Below are positions 37,161-49,290 of a DNA stretch of 64,000 bases, piece by piece (position 1 is the first letter of the stretch; every line of letters starts with the position of its first letter). This DNA is from Sipunculus nudus (lineage: Eukaryota; Annelida; Sipuncula; Golfingiida; Sipunculidae). The stretch covers positions 27,498,401 through 27,562,400 of the forward strand of contig CM049317.1 of NCBI GenBank assembly GCA_026874595.1, written 5' to 3'. Below the pieces are notes generated by a model that saw only the letters and a program-made list of their open reading frames with translations, did no database searches and was not told the DNA's origin. Made by a program: the position numbers and the translations under genes.

Positions 37161-38229
37161 CGGCTCCAACCGAGGGTGAGCGAATTGCAGGCTTAATGGG
37201 AAGACTAGTACCCCACAGCCGTGTTTCACCCATAGATGAGTGCGTCCGTGAGTGGCCCTTTGGTGTATGGCATAACAATAAGGAGGATTACATAAATGCG
37301 GTAGAACATAGACACATAAGTATGTGTCGATGTCCAACTCGGCAGTTTCCGAATTCTTTTTAAAACCTAGCTGACATGTTTTCCTCCAACTTATGCATCC
37401 AACCCATAAAGCAATCTTTTAAATAGACATTTACTGCGTGACACAAGAATGCGATACTGATTCCTTGTTTATACCTATGAACAATGGTTAGTCGAATCAC
37501 TGATAACCTATCACCCATGAACATTATTCTCTGATAAGAGTTTGTCTGTCTTTCTTTAGTTGAAACCAGATATGTAGGCGTTATGAACAAATTGGCAGGT
37601 CTTTATCTGACACGCTGTTCCTTGATAACAAAGGACGTGTACAATAAGTACTAAAAACGTACAGAAAAACCTCTTAGGGATAATGTCCTAAGGACATTAA
37701 AAGATGGTCATTTGAATATTAAAACTTTATTATCATACAAGGTATATAAACCAGCATATTACCGGTACATGTTAATTACGACATTATTTAAAGAAGGGAT
37801 AAAACGTCATAATCCCTTCATCTCGCAAATTTCGAGCTGAGTAGGTAGCCATAGACATTTATCCTTCTTATAACAGTTACTTCATGGACCAGTCAAGAAA
37901 AGCGAGCTTAGGTACGTGGAAGAAAGATGTTCAGATTAGTTTTGGTGATCCTGTAGAAGGTACAGTTGTTGATTTAAGAAGATATTTCTTTATACAAATA
38001 TACATTGATATTAACAGCTCCAGGCATCTCCGGTGACACCAGCTGTGTCAAAAATGAATTTATTATCCAAAAGTGTCATTTTTCTCCTGTTGTTCTTATT
38101 CATCCAGCTAGATGGCGAGGTATTTTACTATCCCTTTTTTATCCCTGTTATTTCAAGCAAAAAAAGAATCTCGAACTGAGTTAAATAGAATAAGTTGAGG
38201 ATTTGGTAACTTAAATTGAGGATGAGTTC

Positions 38230-38720
38230 TCTTAAATGTTGATGGTCCTTTGTATGCACTGAAACCGTTGACATCAGACATAATGGTCCACGGTGATCCT
38301 GATGGTTAATGCACCTGTCCCTTCAGTGTTGTTGGTAGTCAAGCGTGCCGATCGTCTTGTGCAATATACTGTTGGAGGTCCGATGAACCAGACGGGCCTT
38401 ACACTAACATGTTTTCGTCAGACGTACTCATCCCGTCCTGTTTACTGTGACCAAGGACGTCACACGTAGCGGTCTGTCGTATGGTCTTTGTGGTCAGATG
38501 TACATGTCCGTACTGCGAACTTTTGCAATATGCTCCTGAACGTCACACGTACCGGTGCTTCGTGTTCACTGTGGTCTTGCTTGTCAGACCGTTATCTTGG
38601 TTGTCACGCCTATCGGTCCGTCTTTTGTATTGATATTGTATGTCAGGCTTTCTTTTCCCTCGTATGCATTGTGGCCTTGCTTATATTGTCTACATATCTT
38701 ATCACATATTTTAACATTTC
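38230..38720. repeat. degenerate roughly 40-bp minisatellite, copy in unit 1
   Basis: Variants of CACTGTGGTCTTG.TTGTCAGAC followed by GTACCGGTCCGTC recur in tandem at roughly 40-50 bp spacing with much divergence. The same array occurs at 48180-48570, 50215-50720 and 51112-51340. The region is GC-richer than its surroundings. The open frames across it are not shared between copies. Confidence 0.7.
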
Positions 38721-39918
38721 CAGCAAAAGATACTTTTTTATGTTAACACGGCAAATTTTGATTGTTGATTAGATGTGTGTATATATTTTGGGCAAGATAA
38801 ACTGAAGTTGTTAAAAGAAGTGCTAGAAATATTATAAAAATTGTAAATATAATTACGGCAGACTTAATTTACAGAGTGTTTAATATGAATAAAATGTGAC
38901 ATCCTTCCTGATTCCTAATATTTACATCGGGTATTCATAAAACAGCGTGTGTTTAACTGCGAAATTACCTAATGTAAACATAATCTCGATAATCTCTTTT
39001 GTTAGCAGCATCTTTCAGGATTTTGTGGTTATAGAAACGTTAATGCCGCAACCAGTTAACACTATACACACTCTTATAAAACACAATATACCCACTGTTC
39101 AAATATACATAACATGTTAATCAAGGAATGTTAGAGTTATAATGAGTATTTTCCTTGAAGATACACAATTTCAATATTAAAACCATGCAAAACGAGACAG
39201 AACGTTGGTATTATGGTTTGAACTGACAACAATAAAACATCTGCTTAGAGGATATTGCATGCATCAACGAACTTTATATACTGAATCTAACTATGCGAAT
39301 ATTTGACACAGAACATGATAATTTAGTGTTGCATTTGTATTCAAACAGAAAATTTAAAATCTAATAGGCTGATTAAGGTATTCTTTTAGATCGGTACAAA
39401 AATAAATTAAGGCAAAGGCTGAACAGTCGTCTACGTTTTGCTATAATGGATGACATACGATGGGGCAATTCATTTTAATTAAACAATACAGACATAAACT
39501 TATATTAGGGTGACGTTATGTGCTTGTCATAACAACCTTGGGTTAATATTTCTGGGGCGAAGCCTAATATTCAGAGAAACATCAAGCACTAAATCCTAAA
39601 CATAAGGCAGTTTTATAATATATAAGGGAATTTTATTCACCTAATAATAAAACTTGGCAAGTAGATTAAGAAGTATTGTAAATGGTATAATACAAATTAT
39701 AAGTATCCGTGTCTGTGTTCTATCTTACACAAATGTCCCTCTATGTACATGTTTGACTCTGATAAAGTCAACAAGCTTTTTGTTTCAGAGTCCTCATTTA
39801 TTATGCACGAACCGAAGATAATTGTTTCATCCCGGCCATGTGTAAATGTACTCGAAACACATGTGAAGAAAGGATGTTATGGAAATTGATCATACATGAT
39901 GGTTTGGTAAAAACTTAC

Positions 39919-40167
39919 CAACAAGTAAAATCTTAATGAAAATAATCCCCGGAATAAGAGTGCAATTGGTTGTTATGGCAGATCTGTTAACACCGGAAGT
40001 ACCATATGACGATATGGTCATCCTTGGAGAGCGAGTGGGGGAAAAATGAAGTATACGCGGCGTTTCACTGAAATGTGTCAGTGGACCAACGTTCATCACG
40101 GGGGAGGGCGGCCGGGTTGTTGTTCGTGTTTTAGTCAAAGACAGCAATACCTCGATATCCAGGGTGT
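39919..40167 (-). other. orphan exon candidate: Thr/Ser/Pro-rich stalk leading into a hydrophobic segment
   Basis: A phase-coherent open exon (249 nt, 2+82 codons+1) starts after GAAAG and ends at a strong donor, GTTG|GTAAGT. It encodes a mucin-like region (LTKTRTTTRPPSPVMNVGP, ETPRILHFSPTRSPRMTISS), then NCTLIPGIIFIKILLV, as if a membrane segment began here. The start phase would accept the end of the receptor C CTLD2 exon at 41401. However, the receptor C tail-like exon (40565-40880) lies between them, so the transcript order is unclear. No continuation exon was found. It could be chance. Confidence 0.33.
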
Positions 40168-40564
40168 CTTTCAAAATATTTTCAATTAAAAAAGTTAACA
40201 TGAATAACACTGGTTTATTTAAAAATTCCAATTAAAGGCACTGATTTTGAACAATATCTTCCGTGCAAGATTTGCGTTCCTATATAAGACCTATCTTTAA
40301 TTTTTTTTTATAATAGTCTACTCTTTAATGAGACACTTCATCTATTTGAAGAGCTTTCAAACAGACATTACTTCACGTCTGAGGTTATACATATGTAGAC
40401 AAATTTAAATAATCATCGAACTTTAAAAGTTCTGTAAGCAGTATCTATAACAGCAGTGAATAAAATAAATGTGATTTTTAATGCTTCTGTTAGTGTCTCC
40501 TTTTTAACCAGTTGCTATTTTGTATATATCATAACAGTAATAAATATCAGAATTCCGGACTAGC

Positions 40565-40880
40565 TCAATTGTACTCTTCTTGTCCAGAAGATGAGGATGT
40601 GAACGTGTACAGTTCTGTAGAACCGTAGTGCCAGTCCTGACTTAGGCCTTCACCTCGGTTAAATAATCCAGACCAGAAAACGACATGCTTCTCCGGTAGT
40701 GATGCCGTTATGGATAAAAATGCCCAGTACTCCGGGCCACCTCTTGATAGTTGTGGATACCTGGAGACAGGGGAAGCCCCCCTTGCTTGGAATGAAGCAC
40801 CTGTACCCCCAAATGGCCCCGACATGTCAGTATAACTGTTGTTCCTTTTCCAAAAGCTTCGGAGCACCGCCTCTTCTTTT
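40565..40880 (-). CDS. Receptor C tail-like exon with a single YTDM motif
   Basis: Acceptor AAATTCAG opens in the same phase as the tails of A and B. The exon encodes KEEAVLRSFWKRNNSYTDMS then GPFGGTGASF, and ends ELYTFTSSSSGQEEYN and stop (104 residues). Only the SYTDMSG block clearly matches A and B. The second YxxM is absent, and the rest is Gly/Ser/Arg-rich with scattered tyrosines. It is most likely the divergent tail of receptor C, or a leftover tail of an older paralogue. Confidence 0.55.
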
Positions 40881-43798
40881 CTGAATTTAGTGCAGCACCT
40901 TCATTTATTAAACAAGGGGTTAACGTTACAAACAATCGAATAGGTCTTAGATGAATACAATGAGGAGCCGAAAAATCCCCAACAAATTACAGGGAAATAT
41001 TAATAAATTTTGTAATTGGTTTTATAAATACATTATTTCCATGAAAATACAGTTAAAAATGATCATTTTCTTTGTATCGATTCATCATCATATCGAACTA
41101 TATTAAGGTGTTATTGTTCATTACAAAAACTTTTCATAGGGTAAAAGTGACAGAGTTAAAAAAAAAGAAAACTCGTAGTTTTCTCGGATGCGTTCCATAA
41201 TTTGTATTTTTTTACAGTAGTTAACCTTCAGTTACTGTACAAGCCTTACAGCGTAATATGAACTAACTTTTACTTAATTTAAAATAAATAGCCTGTTTGT
41301 TTTAGTGTTTATTGTGAAAATATTTCATAAGCACATAATTTCAAATTATTAGCATATAAGTTCATTAGCATATTAACACACATCGCCCATGCGATATTAC
41401 CTGTTAATAAACAGATGAAATGTTGTTTGGAATTGCAGTTAACGGGCCTCCAATCTATCTTCAAACCATTAGGCGGTCTTGTCATTACAGCGCATCGTTC
41501 ATTTTCTACCGTTTCTAATTTATGTTTCCATTTAAAGTTCTTCACGGTGACTGAAAAAGATGCAGTTGGTGAAACTTATGATCTAATGTGTACATCAACA
41601 TTTAAAGTGATGCGACATGTAAATTAACTCATATAACAAGTAAAATTGCATGACCAAAGGGAACCATGTACCAACACTGCTAGAATTTGTATGAGGATTT
41701 TCAAATATTCACCTTCGGTAGGTGCCATCCATTTCCAGTTACCTTTTGTCAGTCCGACCCAGTAATAAATATCTTGAACATGCTTCAGTAGGTCCTTTGC
41801 TGTAATCAAGTATTCTCCTGACAGGAGATTCCCCTTTAGATGGTACAAACCGACGCGGCTGAAAACCACGTCGTTTCCTCTGATCTCACCAGCAAATATC
41901 CTTCCCCTGCCTTATAACATTTCCCTTGGTAATTCCGATGACATGCTGTCATTAGAAAATGTCCAGTTTGGAAGAATCATATTTCTGAAGAGCATTGGAA
42001 ACCATTTGGCATAATACTTAATAAAAATAGGTCTACCAAAAAGTTTCTTTTATATTTAAGAAAACGTGTTCAACAAGCATTTAGGTCTTGCTAAAGGAGT
42101 TTTTAAGCTTCAAGGTATCACTCATTTTTTTTCATTTCCGGATGCCATATCCTGAATCTGAAATACAAATTTTGGTAGCGAGAAATACCAATCTGAAAAA
42201 AAATATGTTTGCATTCAGAAATACTTTTTGATCAATTGCCCTGAAATGTTCAAGATATGCCGAAGCTAATTTCAATATGTGCCTCAATTGATTTGTTATT
42301 AGGACTTTAAGTGGATATTCTAAATGGAGACATTTGGGTTTATATAGACAGTGATATGATCTAGCAAACTGCAAATATAAATGTAACAACATACAGCGAA
42401 ACACATGTTAATATAATCAGATACTAATATCGAACTTTGAGACAAAACTTCCCTACATGTTAGATGACAGATGAATCCTGGCATTTCCGCGAAACAATCC
42501 GTAGCATATAACATGTTGTTTCTCAGTGTGCAACACTGTCTGGTGTCACTTGACCTTTGTGGTGTTTGGTTGGCTTATATATATGATAAGATATATTTTA
42601 TATAGCGTCTCTCAAGTATATATGGGTGTCGCTTCAATTCCCATATTGCAGTACTGCATATTGCGACATGTGGGATCGTATTGCGATACCTTTCGCGATA
42701 TTTTTATTGTATTGGTTCACAGGAAATATGTGTATTTTCTTGTTTATAATATCATTAATATGTCATTAATCAATCAGTATGCTAAATGTAATGATAACAC
42801 TAATTAATAATTGACAGTTTAATCCATATCATTGTTGAATTTAAGCTTTTACAAAATAAATATATTATTTTAGATAATATTTATTGTATTATTGTTATTT
42901 TGACAGTCTTCGGCACTTTAACTCTATCTGTCACACTTTTTTTTCTTTTATACCAATAGCTAGGTCATCGAGTATAAAATCTGCAGTATAAATAAAATTT
43001 GCAGTACAAAATCAAAATCCCTGACACGGACTTTAGATCTTATTACCCGAATACGCCTTACCCGGCCCGATGAAGGTATATTCATGCGGCGGCGGCTTTC
43101 AATCTTAGCCTTTCACTACACTCCTCCCATTAGATGTCAATGATTTAAACATCAACATTTTTACAACAATAGAACCATTTAAGTCACTTTTGACAAATAG
43201 CGATATGCAATATGCGAATCATCGAATCGCGATATACCATATATCGAACATCGCACTTCCCTCAAGACTACTGTAAGACTACAATGATGTATGAAAAAGA
43301 TATATAAACATCAACAAATATTTTACCAATTTTATTTTGCTCCTGCCAGAACCAAACACAGTTATCTCTTCTTATCATAGCAAGCCAAGTCTCATTTTTT
43401 TCTAGCCTATAAATGTCTTGCTTGGACATGAGATTATCATATGGAAGGCTCATATTTAAGGTGTTACAATGGTCTGTCGCTGCCAGTTTCGTTAATTCTG
43501 AAATAAGCCCAAGGAATTGAGATACACCATCTGGTATTGTATCAACAGGACAACAGGGTTCACTCCTTGGCACACTCATGGGTCGGAACTATGTCAGTTA
43601 GAGTGACTGCAGCATTAGCCACCACGCGTGAATGAACATTTATAATATTAATCAGTCATGTTAAAAAAAATAGGCCACATGCAATTGGTTATTATTCAAC
43701 AAGTACTCAGCTTTTGATGAGTATACAACTTTGGTTTTTAAAGCTTGTTTTAACGGATTTATCAGTAGAAGAAAAAACTCTCGCGTCACATGGATCAT
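40565..43798 (-). pseudogene. Receptor C: tandem paralogue of B with broken CTLD2 and no transmembrane exon seen
   Basis: The exons are 43798-43711 (signal-like), 43497-43327 and 42573-42457 (CTLD1), 41945-41713 and 41550-41401 (CTLD2), and 40880-40565 (tail). CTLD1 is intact: KLAATDHCNTLNMSLPYDN, ETWLAMIRRDNCVWFW, QCCTLRNNMLYATDCF. Exon four is 233 nt against 234 in B: one base is lost near 41845 and the old frame reaches TAA at 41836-41838; afterwards HLKGNLLSGEYL to WVGLTKGNWKWMAPTE is in another frame. Exon five is open (NFKWKHKLETVENERCAVMT). The signal core is interrupted (LLLINPLKQAL), and the exon 1 donor has changed from GT to CT. Between 40880 and 41401 no hydrophobic exon is visible. 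The first five exons lie inside the tandem duplication shared with B; the 3' exons do not. Probably a pseudogene. Confidence 0.65.
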
Positions 43799-46700
43799 AC
43801 TTTGTTGTTTGCTTCAGTACATGATATGCCTATCATAAACAAATAAAAATGTATCCGAGAAGTTCCCCTTAATTTATTATATTCGATATATTAAGCTAAA
43901 TATAAAAGAGCACGCTGAATGACAGATTATGTCACAGATCATAGATTCGTAGTATGCAAAGAAAGTATTTTAGTATAAGGAATAATGATTTAAACCAGAT
44001 ATAATGTTATAAAGATATGTCATCTGAAGGTGAAAATATTATTTGGTAATCTATGTCTATTGTTTTGCAGAATCCACATTCTTCAGTTGGTTGCATTATA
44101 TTAGCATATTAGACAAAATAGGTGGAACGAGATATTAAAGTTTACCCTAATGAAAGAACTGAAGCTAAAAACTGAAGGGCTTTTGTTACATTTATGTGAT
44201 TGTCATTGTTTTTTTTGTCAGTAATTTTCATTATTAAATAATTGCTATCATATTTTTGAAGTTTCGGGATAACACTACCTGCGCAAAAATCCAAGAGCAA
44301 AAACGTTTAAGGGTATCTGGATGATTTTTTTGTATCATGGTCTAACAGCCTTCCCAAGTGACAGGTATGTGTGTGACATCATAACTTAACGCAACAAATT
44401 TAAGCAGTGGTCATTCTATTAACAAGGCAAGTTTTTTTTCAGAATAAAAGAGCAAACACTACCAAATCTGCTGAAAATAAGGCAACAATCCAATGTACTT
44501 TCCTTTCTTGAATATATAATAGGTCAAGTTGCAAAATTGTGCTCCACGCCTCGTTATATTTCTTTGAAATATGTCACCTACTTAATGTTTTCCTGATTTT
44601 ATGGTTACAGGGATATTATGGATTTATAATTGTGTTACAACCATTCCTAATCATATATCGTTAACAGTTAATATTTATCACCGTTGTTTACATTACGACT
44701 TGATTTGGATAAAATGTGCTTTTATTACTTTTGTCTGATTGTACTTTCACTCCTACAAAAATCAAATACGGGGAGACGCGTTTCATTAATCCCGTTCATT
44801 ATTTCAAATTAAAACCCACATTGACATATGCACACTATATAAGAGTCAAATATCCATTATTTGTAGCATCATATATTTACCGTATAGTTTCTTATATTTA
44901 TAACTGGAAGAAAGTCCAGTTAGTACTTTGATAAGAAGTCTATGAAACTTCACCCAATCCATAAGTGAAAACACCTTTAGCCGCATTGTCTTCCAATTGC
45001 TTTATACTTATATATAACAAACACACATATATATATATATATAAAATGTTATATCCTTGTTAGTTTATTATCGACTGGTAGGTAACGAGGTTGATTGCCG
45101 CCTTTTAGATAGACTACTGAATTAATTTTTATCACAAAGGCGTTGTAAGCACAGGGTATTCCTTGCACAGTATTCTGTCGATTTTTCGTAAGTATTATTA
45201 GCATTGTCACCAAGATAACTATTTTTAGCATAAACTATGCAGTACAGAATCCGTTATTCTTAAAATGGTATGTGAACTTTTGAGGCACACTCTATAAAAA
45301 TACTATTATTCAGCATGAGTATTTACAGAATCATATCAACTGAAGCCACACTTGTTATGCTCATTAACGACAAGACATATAAGAGTTAAATCATTTTCCG
45401 AGTTATATAGTCAAATTACTCGGTTGTTGTATGTAGGGAAGTGATGAGTGATAGCCTTTACGTGTCTCGGATTCAAGTTTTTGAATAGGTCATCATTACA
45501 TTCTGTCCTGTTTGAGAGCTGATCGAATGCCATTTGAAATTCCAATGCATTGATCGCTAGGCTTATGGAGTGAACACGCCGTATCGCGTTCGGTGCTCCA
45601 CTGACGAAAAATAAGATCTATTATACTACATCTACCTATTCCACCTTCAGATAAATAACTTGATTATCACATTTTCTCTTTCATATAATTCCTTAAACAT
45701 ATATAAAGCTCTAAGTATGAATATTTAAACACGAAAAACTGAAAACTACGTCAAGGCAGTGGCTTGATCAAATACCTTTCATAATCTATCTGATCTTCTC
45801 AAATTGTGATGGAAAGCTGGTCAGAGGATAAATTTTCTATTACCTTGTATCAAATAATATGTCATAGCGCTTTGTGGACACTTTAGAAAAAAGAAAATAA
45901 CATTACGATTAGTTTTAACTTGTGCGTATTAAGACGTGACCTTGAGTTCAAATGGGTTTAAGAGATTTGGGCAATTCTGTGATATTAAATCATAATTTGG
46001 TTTAAGACCAGGTCATCGGACTGTCCTATTGGAGACTCGGATCGGACCATACTGGAGGACTGTTTAAACTGCGTATAGTTAATCATTTAGTATATGATGA
46101 ATCGTTGTTTCAGTTATAGTACCTGTCTCTGTCCTTACGTTTACCAAAATGATCGAATTTACACAATGAATTGGAAAAAACTAAATTAATACAAAATAAT
46201 ATTTTGCACTTTCTTTCAGTCATTGTATAAGTGCTATAAGAGGAAGCTCCGTGCAAAAGATGCAGTGTCAAATGAATGCCATTTCCCGTATCTGATCAGA
46301 AGAACCTCGGATTTCTCTTACGTTAAATGGGTGTCGTTGACTGAAACGTCATGCTTGCATCTTCATAATTTACAGCGATGTAGTATAAGATACTACATTA
46401 TAAAAGCCCAATTAAGTAATTGAGTTTTCTCTTCATTAACAGACTAGATATTAACATGTTACGGTTAGTAATGATCCATTTGATAACCTTGTAAAAAAGA
46501 GTAAACAAAAAAAGTGTAAAAAAAAATGAAAATTCGTAACTAGGCACCAGGTCAATTATTAACAATATCTTTTTTACAATTGGAACAATAGATATTTGTC
46601 CAATAATTACATGATACACACCATAATCATTATCCTAAGCCCTATTAATTATATTAATATAGATACAGTAAAAGCTAGACCATTCTACAATTCTAAAGAG

Positions 46701-49290
46701 TCAAAAGTTGATGATCAAGTTTAGTTCCTCAAAAAATGGTCTGAGGAACAAAGTTATGAAACAGTTGCGCAAACATTCCTGGTTTGATCATCCACGAACA
46801 GGCTTTGCTCTATACCTTGCACCTGTTTGTTCTGCTGCCTTTAGTGATGTGATGCACCGGTTTACGGCCGACCCTTCGGTAGGCCTGGCTGAGCCATGCT
46901 TACTTTGTAGCTACTGTTTGCACTAAGGTTCAGATCAAAATATAACAAAGCTTGACTTTTATAATTTTACATAATCCCTGGAACAGAGTGTGAGTATTTA
47001 GTTGAAACACGAATTTACAGTAGATATTGTTGAAAGGTAATCTTTTGACCTAGATGTTCTAAGAATGATTCATCAATAACATAAAACTGAAAATCTTTAA
47101 GATTACCGACATATGTTTTGGTTAAGAAAATGCACGTACGTTCACGTCTAAAGAGTACTTTTACTTAAGAAAACCAAAAAGTCATAGCTAGCTTAAAATG
47201 TTATAGAGTCTCTTGAGCTATAATGTCAAAGGTTGCATGTGTATTTGTGTAGAATTGTACAGTTGCATTTGAAGACTCTAGTTTTAATTTGAACGAGGCA
47301 TTAATTTGACATAAGAAGGCGCCACTGATTCATCGTATTACTAATGAACAATATGGCTAGTCATTGCACTAATAATCTAAAACCAATGAACATTTTTTCT
47401 CTGATAAGAGTACGCCTTTCACATGTTAGTGATATAAACATGTTCCCTTAAAATATGCACAGTGGGTGCCCCGCTTATGAACAAATTGGCAGGTCCTTAT
47501 CTGACAGACTGACCTTTGATCGGCAATGACTTGTATACAATAAGAGCTGTAAATTGTACAGAGACACCTCTTAGGGTCACCTCTCTTCTAAGTACACCTC
47601 TCTCCCTAAGACACTTAACACGGTCATTTGAATATTAAATCTCTATTTTATTATCATAAAATTTAAAACGATTATATAAGGTTACATGTTAAATACGGGC
47701 ATTATTTAAATAAGGGATAAAACGTCATAATCTTTTCATCACGCACATTCGAGCTGAGAAGGTAGCTATAAACAAATTTTTCCTTCTGACAACAATTACT
47801 GCATGGGCCAGTCAAGCGGAACGAGCTCAGGTACGTGGAAGAAAGATGTACAGATCAGTTTTGGTGATCATGTAAAACGTACAGGTGTTGATTTATTAAG
47901 ATGTCTTTTTTTACAAATATACATTGATATAAACTGCTCAAGGAATATCCAGTTCCACCAGCTTTGTCAAAATAAATTTAATATCCAAAGATTGGACAAG
48001 TTCCCATTCAGAAGGTGTCAAATTTTATCCCAGGTGTTACTATACGCCAATCCAGGTGGCGAGGTATTATATTTTACCCTTCAATTTCCCCCTGACATTT
48101 CAAGGAAAAATCAAGAACTTATTTGAATAGAATAAGTGGAGTATTTAGTAACGTATATTGACGATTAGGTCTCTTAATTGTTGGTGGTCCATCGCATGTA
48201 CTGTAACATATGATATCAGACGTAATGGTCCCCCGATGTCCACGATGGGCTTACTGGTCAGATATACCTGTTCCTTCTGTCCGTGTGTTGTCGGTGGTCA
48301 AACGTGCCGGTCGTCTTATGCGATATACGCTTTGAGGTCAGATGAACCAGACGGTCTTTTCACTAAACTTTTGGTCGTCAGACTTACACATCCGTCCTTT
48401 TTACTGTGACAATCACATTTAGCGGTCGGTCGTGTGTCCATTGTGGTCTATGGGGTCAGACCGTTATCTTGGTGGTCACGCCTACTGTTCCGTTTTATAT
48501 ATTAATATTGCATGTCAGACTTTCTTTTCGTTTTACGCACTGTGGTCTTGGTTGTCATACATATCGGTTTACATATCTTATTTAAAATTTTAGAATTTAA
48601 GGCAAATTTATCTGTTTACACTGCGAACTTTTATTCTTGTTTAGATATATGTATATGTTGGGCAGCAGCACTAAAACAGATTAAAAAATATGTGCGGAAT
48701 ATCATCAAAAAAGGTAAATATAATGGCGGCAGACTCAATACCATCTTTACTGGGTATTTAATGTGAATGACATGTGACATATCTCTCTTACTGGCCAAAT
48801 ATTTACTCCGCGTATTAATGAAACAGCATGCGTTTGACTACGAAATTATTTAATGTAAACATAATCTCAATTTTGTCTTTAGAGCCTGGTAGTAACTTGT
48901 GGTTTTAAGGAGCGTTAATGCTGCAACCAGTGTACAATATACACACATATATAATACTCATACACAATATACCCACTGTTCAAATACACGCGACAAGGTG
49001 ATCAACCGACGAAACGTTAATTCGAGTAAATATTATATAAATAAAGTTAAACTTAGTATTTTTCCTTGAATGTACTTTTTAATCAGTAGTAAAACTATGT
49101 AACCTGTCTGCAATACGGTTTGATCTGATAACAATAAAACCTTCACTTAAGGGATGTTTTATGCATCAAGGACATTTTCTAGCATATACTTAATCAAACT
49201 ATGAACGATAAGTTTCTTTTGACACACAACCTAATAATTTAGTGTTGCATATGTATTCAAACACAACATTGAAAATCAGATCTGCGGAAT
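41130..49290. repeat. tandem duplication, unit 2 (C ectodomain exons, 5' flank and distal repeat)
   Basis: The partner of 30690-39780 in the same orientation. It carries receptor C exons 1-5, their 5' flank (about 43.8-46.9 kb) and the minisatellite section (47.3-49.28 kb). It lacks the 36.14-36.54 kb SINE. The stretch from 46.74 to 47.25 kb is not matched in unit 1. Confidence 0.85.
45026..45044. repeat. short (AT)n
   Basis: About nine AT units following ACACACAT. The CA-rich counterpart in unit 1 is at 35100-35127. Confidence 0.9.

Larger units (their letters stand above)
30690..39780. repeat. tandem duplication, unit 1 (B ectodomain exons, 5' flank and distal repeat)
   Basis: Colinear homology with unit 2 starts at about 30690 and 41136 (TAGTTTT.TCGGAT). 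It runs through the five ectodomain exons, the upstream flank (TATTTATCACCGTTGTT.AC, TTTTAGATAGA) and the minisatellite-bearing section at 37.37-39.1 kb. The offset is about 10.4 kb. Unit 1 has gained a SINE (36.14-36.54 kb) and a second SINE-bearing block (36.69-37.35 kb). Confidence 0.85.

Noticed and set aside
47803-48126. 107-codon plus-strand open frame in unit 2 (MGQSSGTSSGTWKKDVQISF...)
   Set aside because: The homologous stretches at 37.9 and 49.85 kb have stops and frameshifts, so the frame is not under selection.
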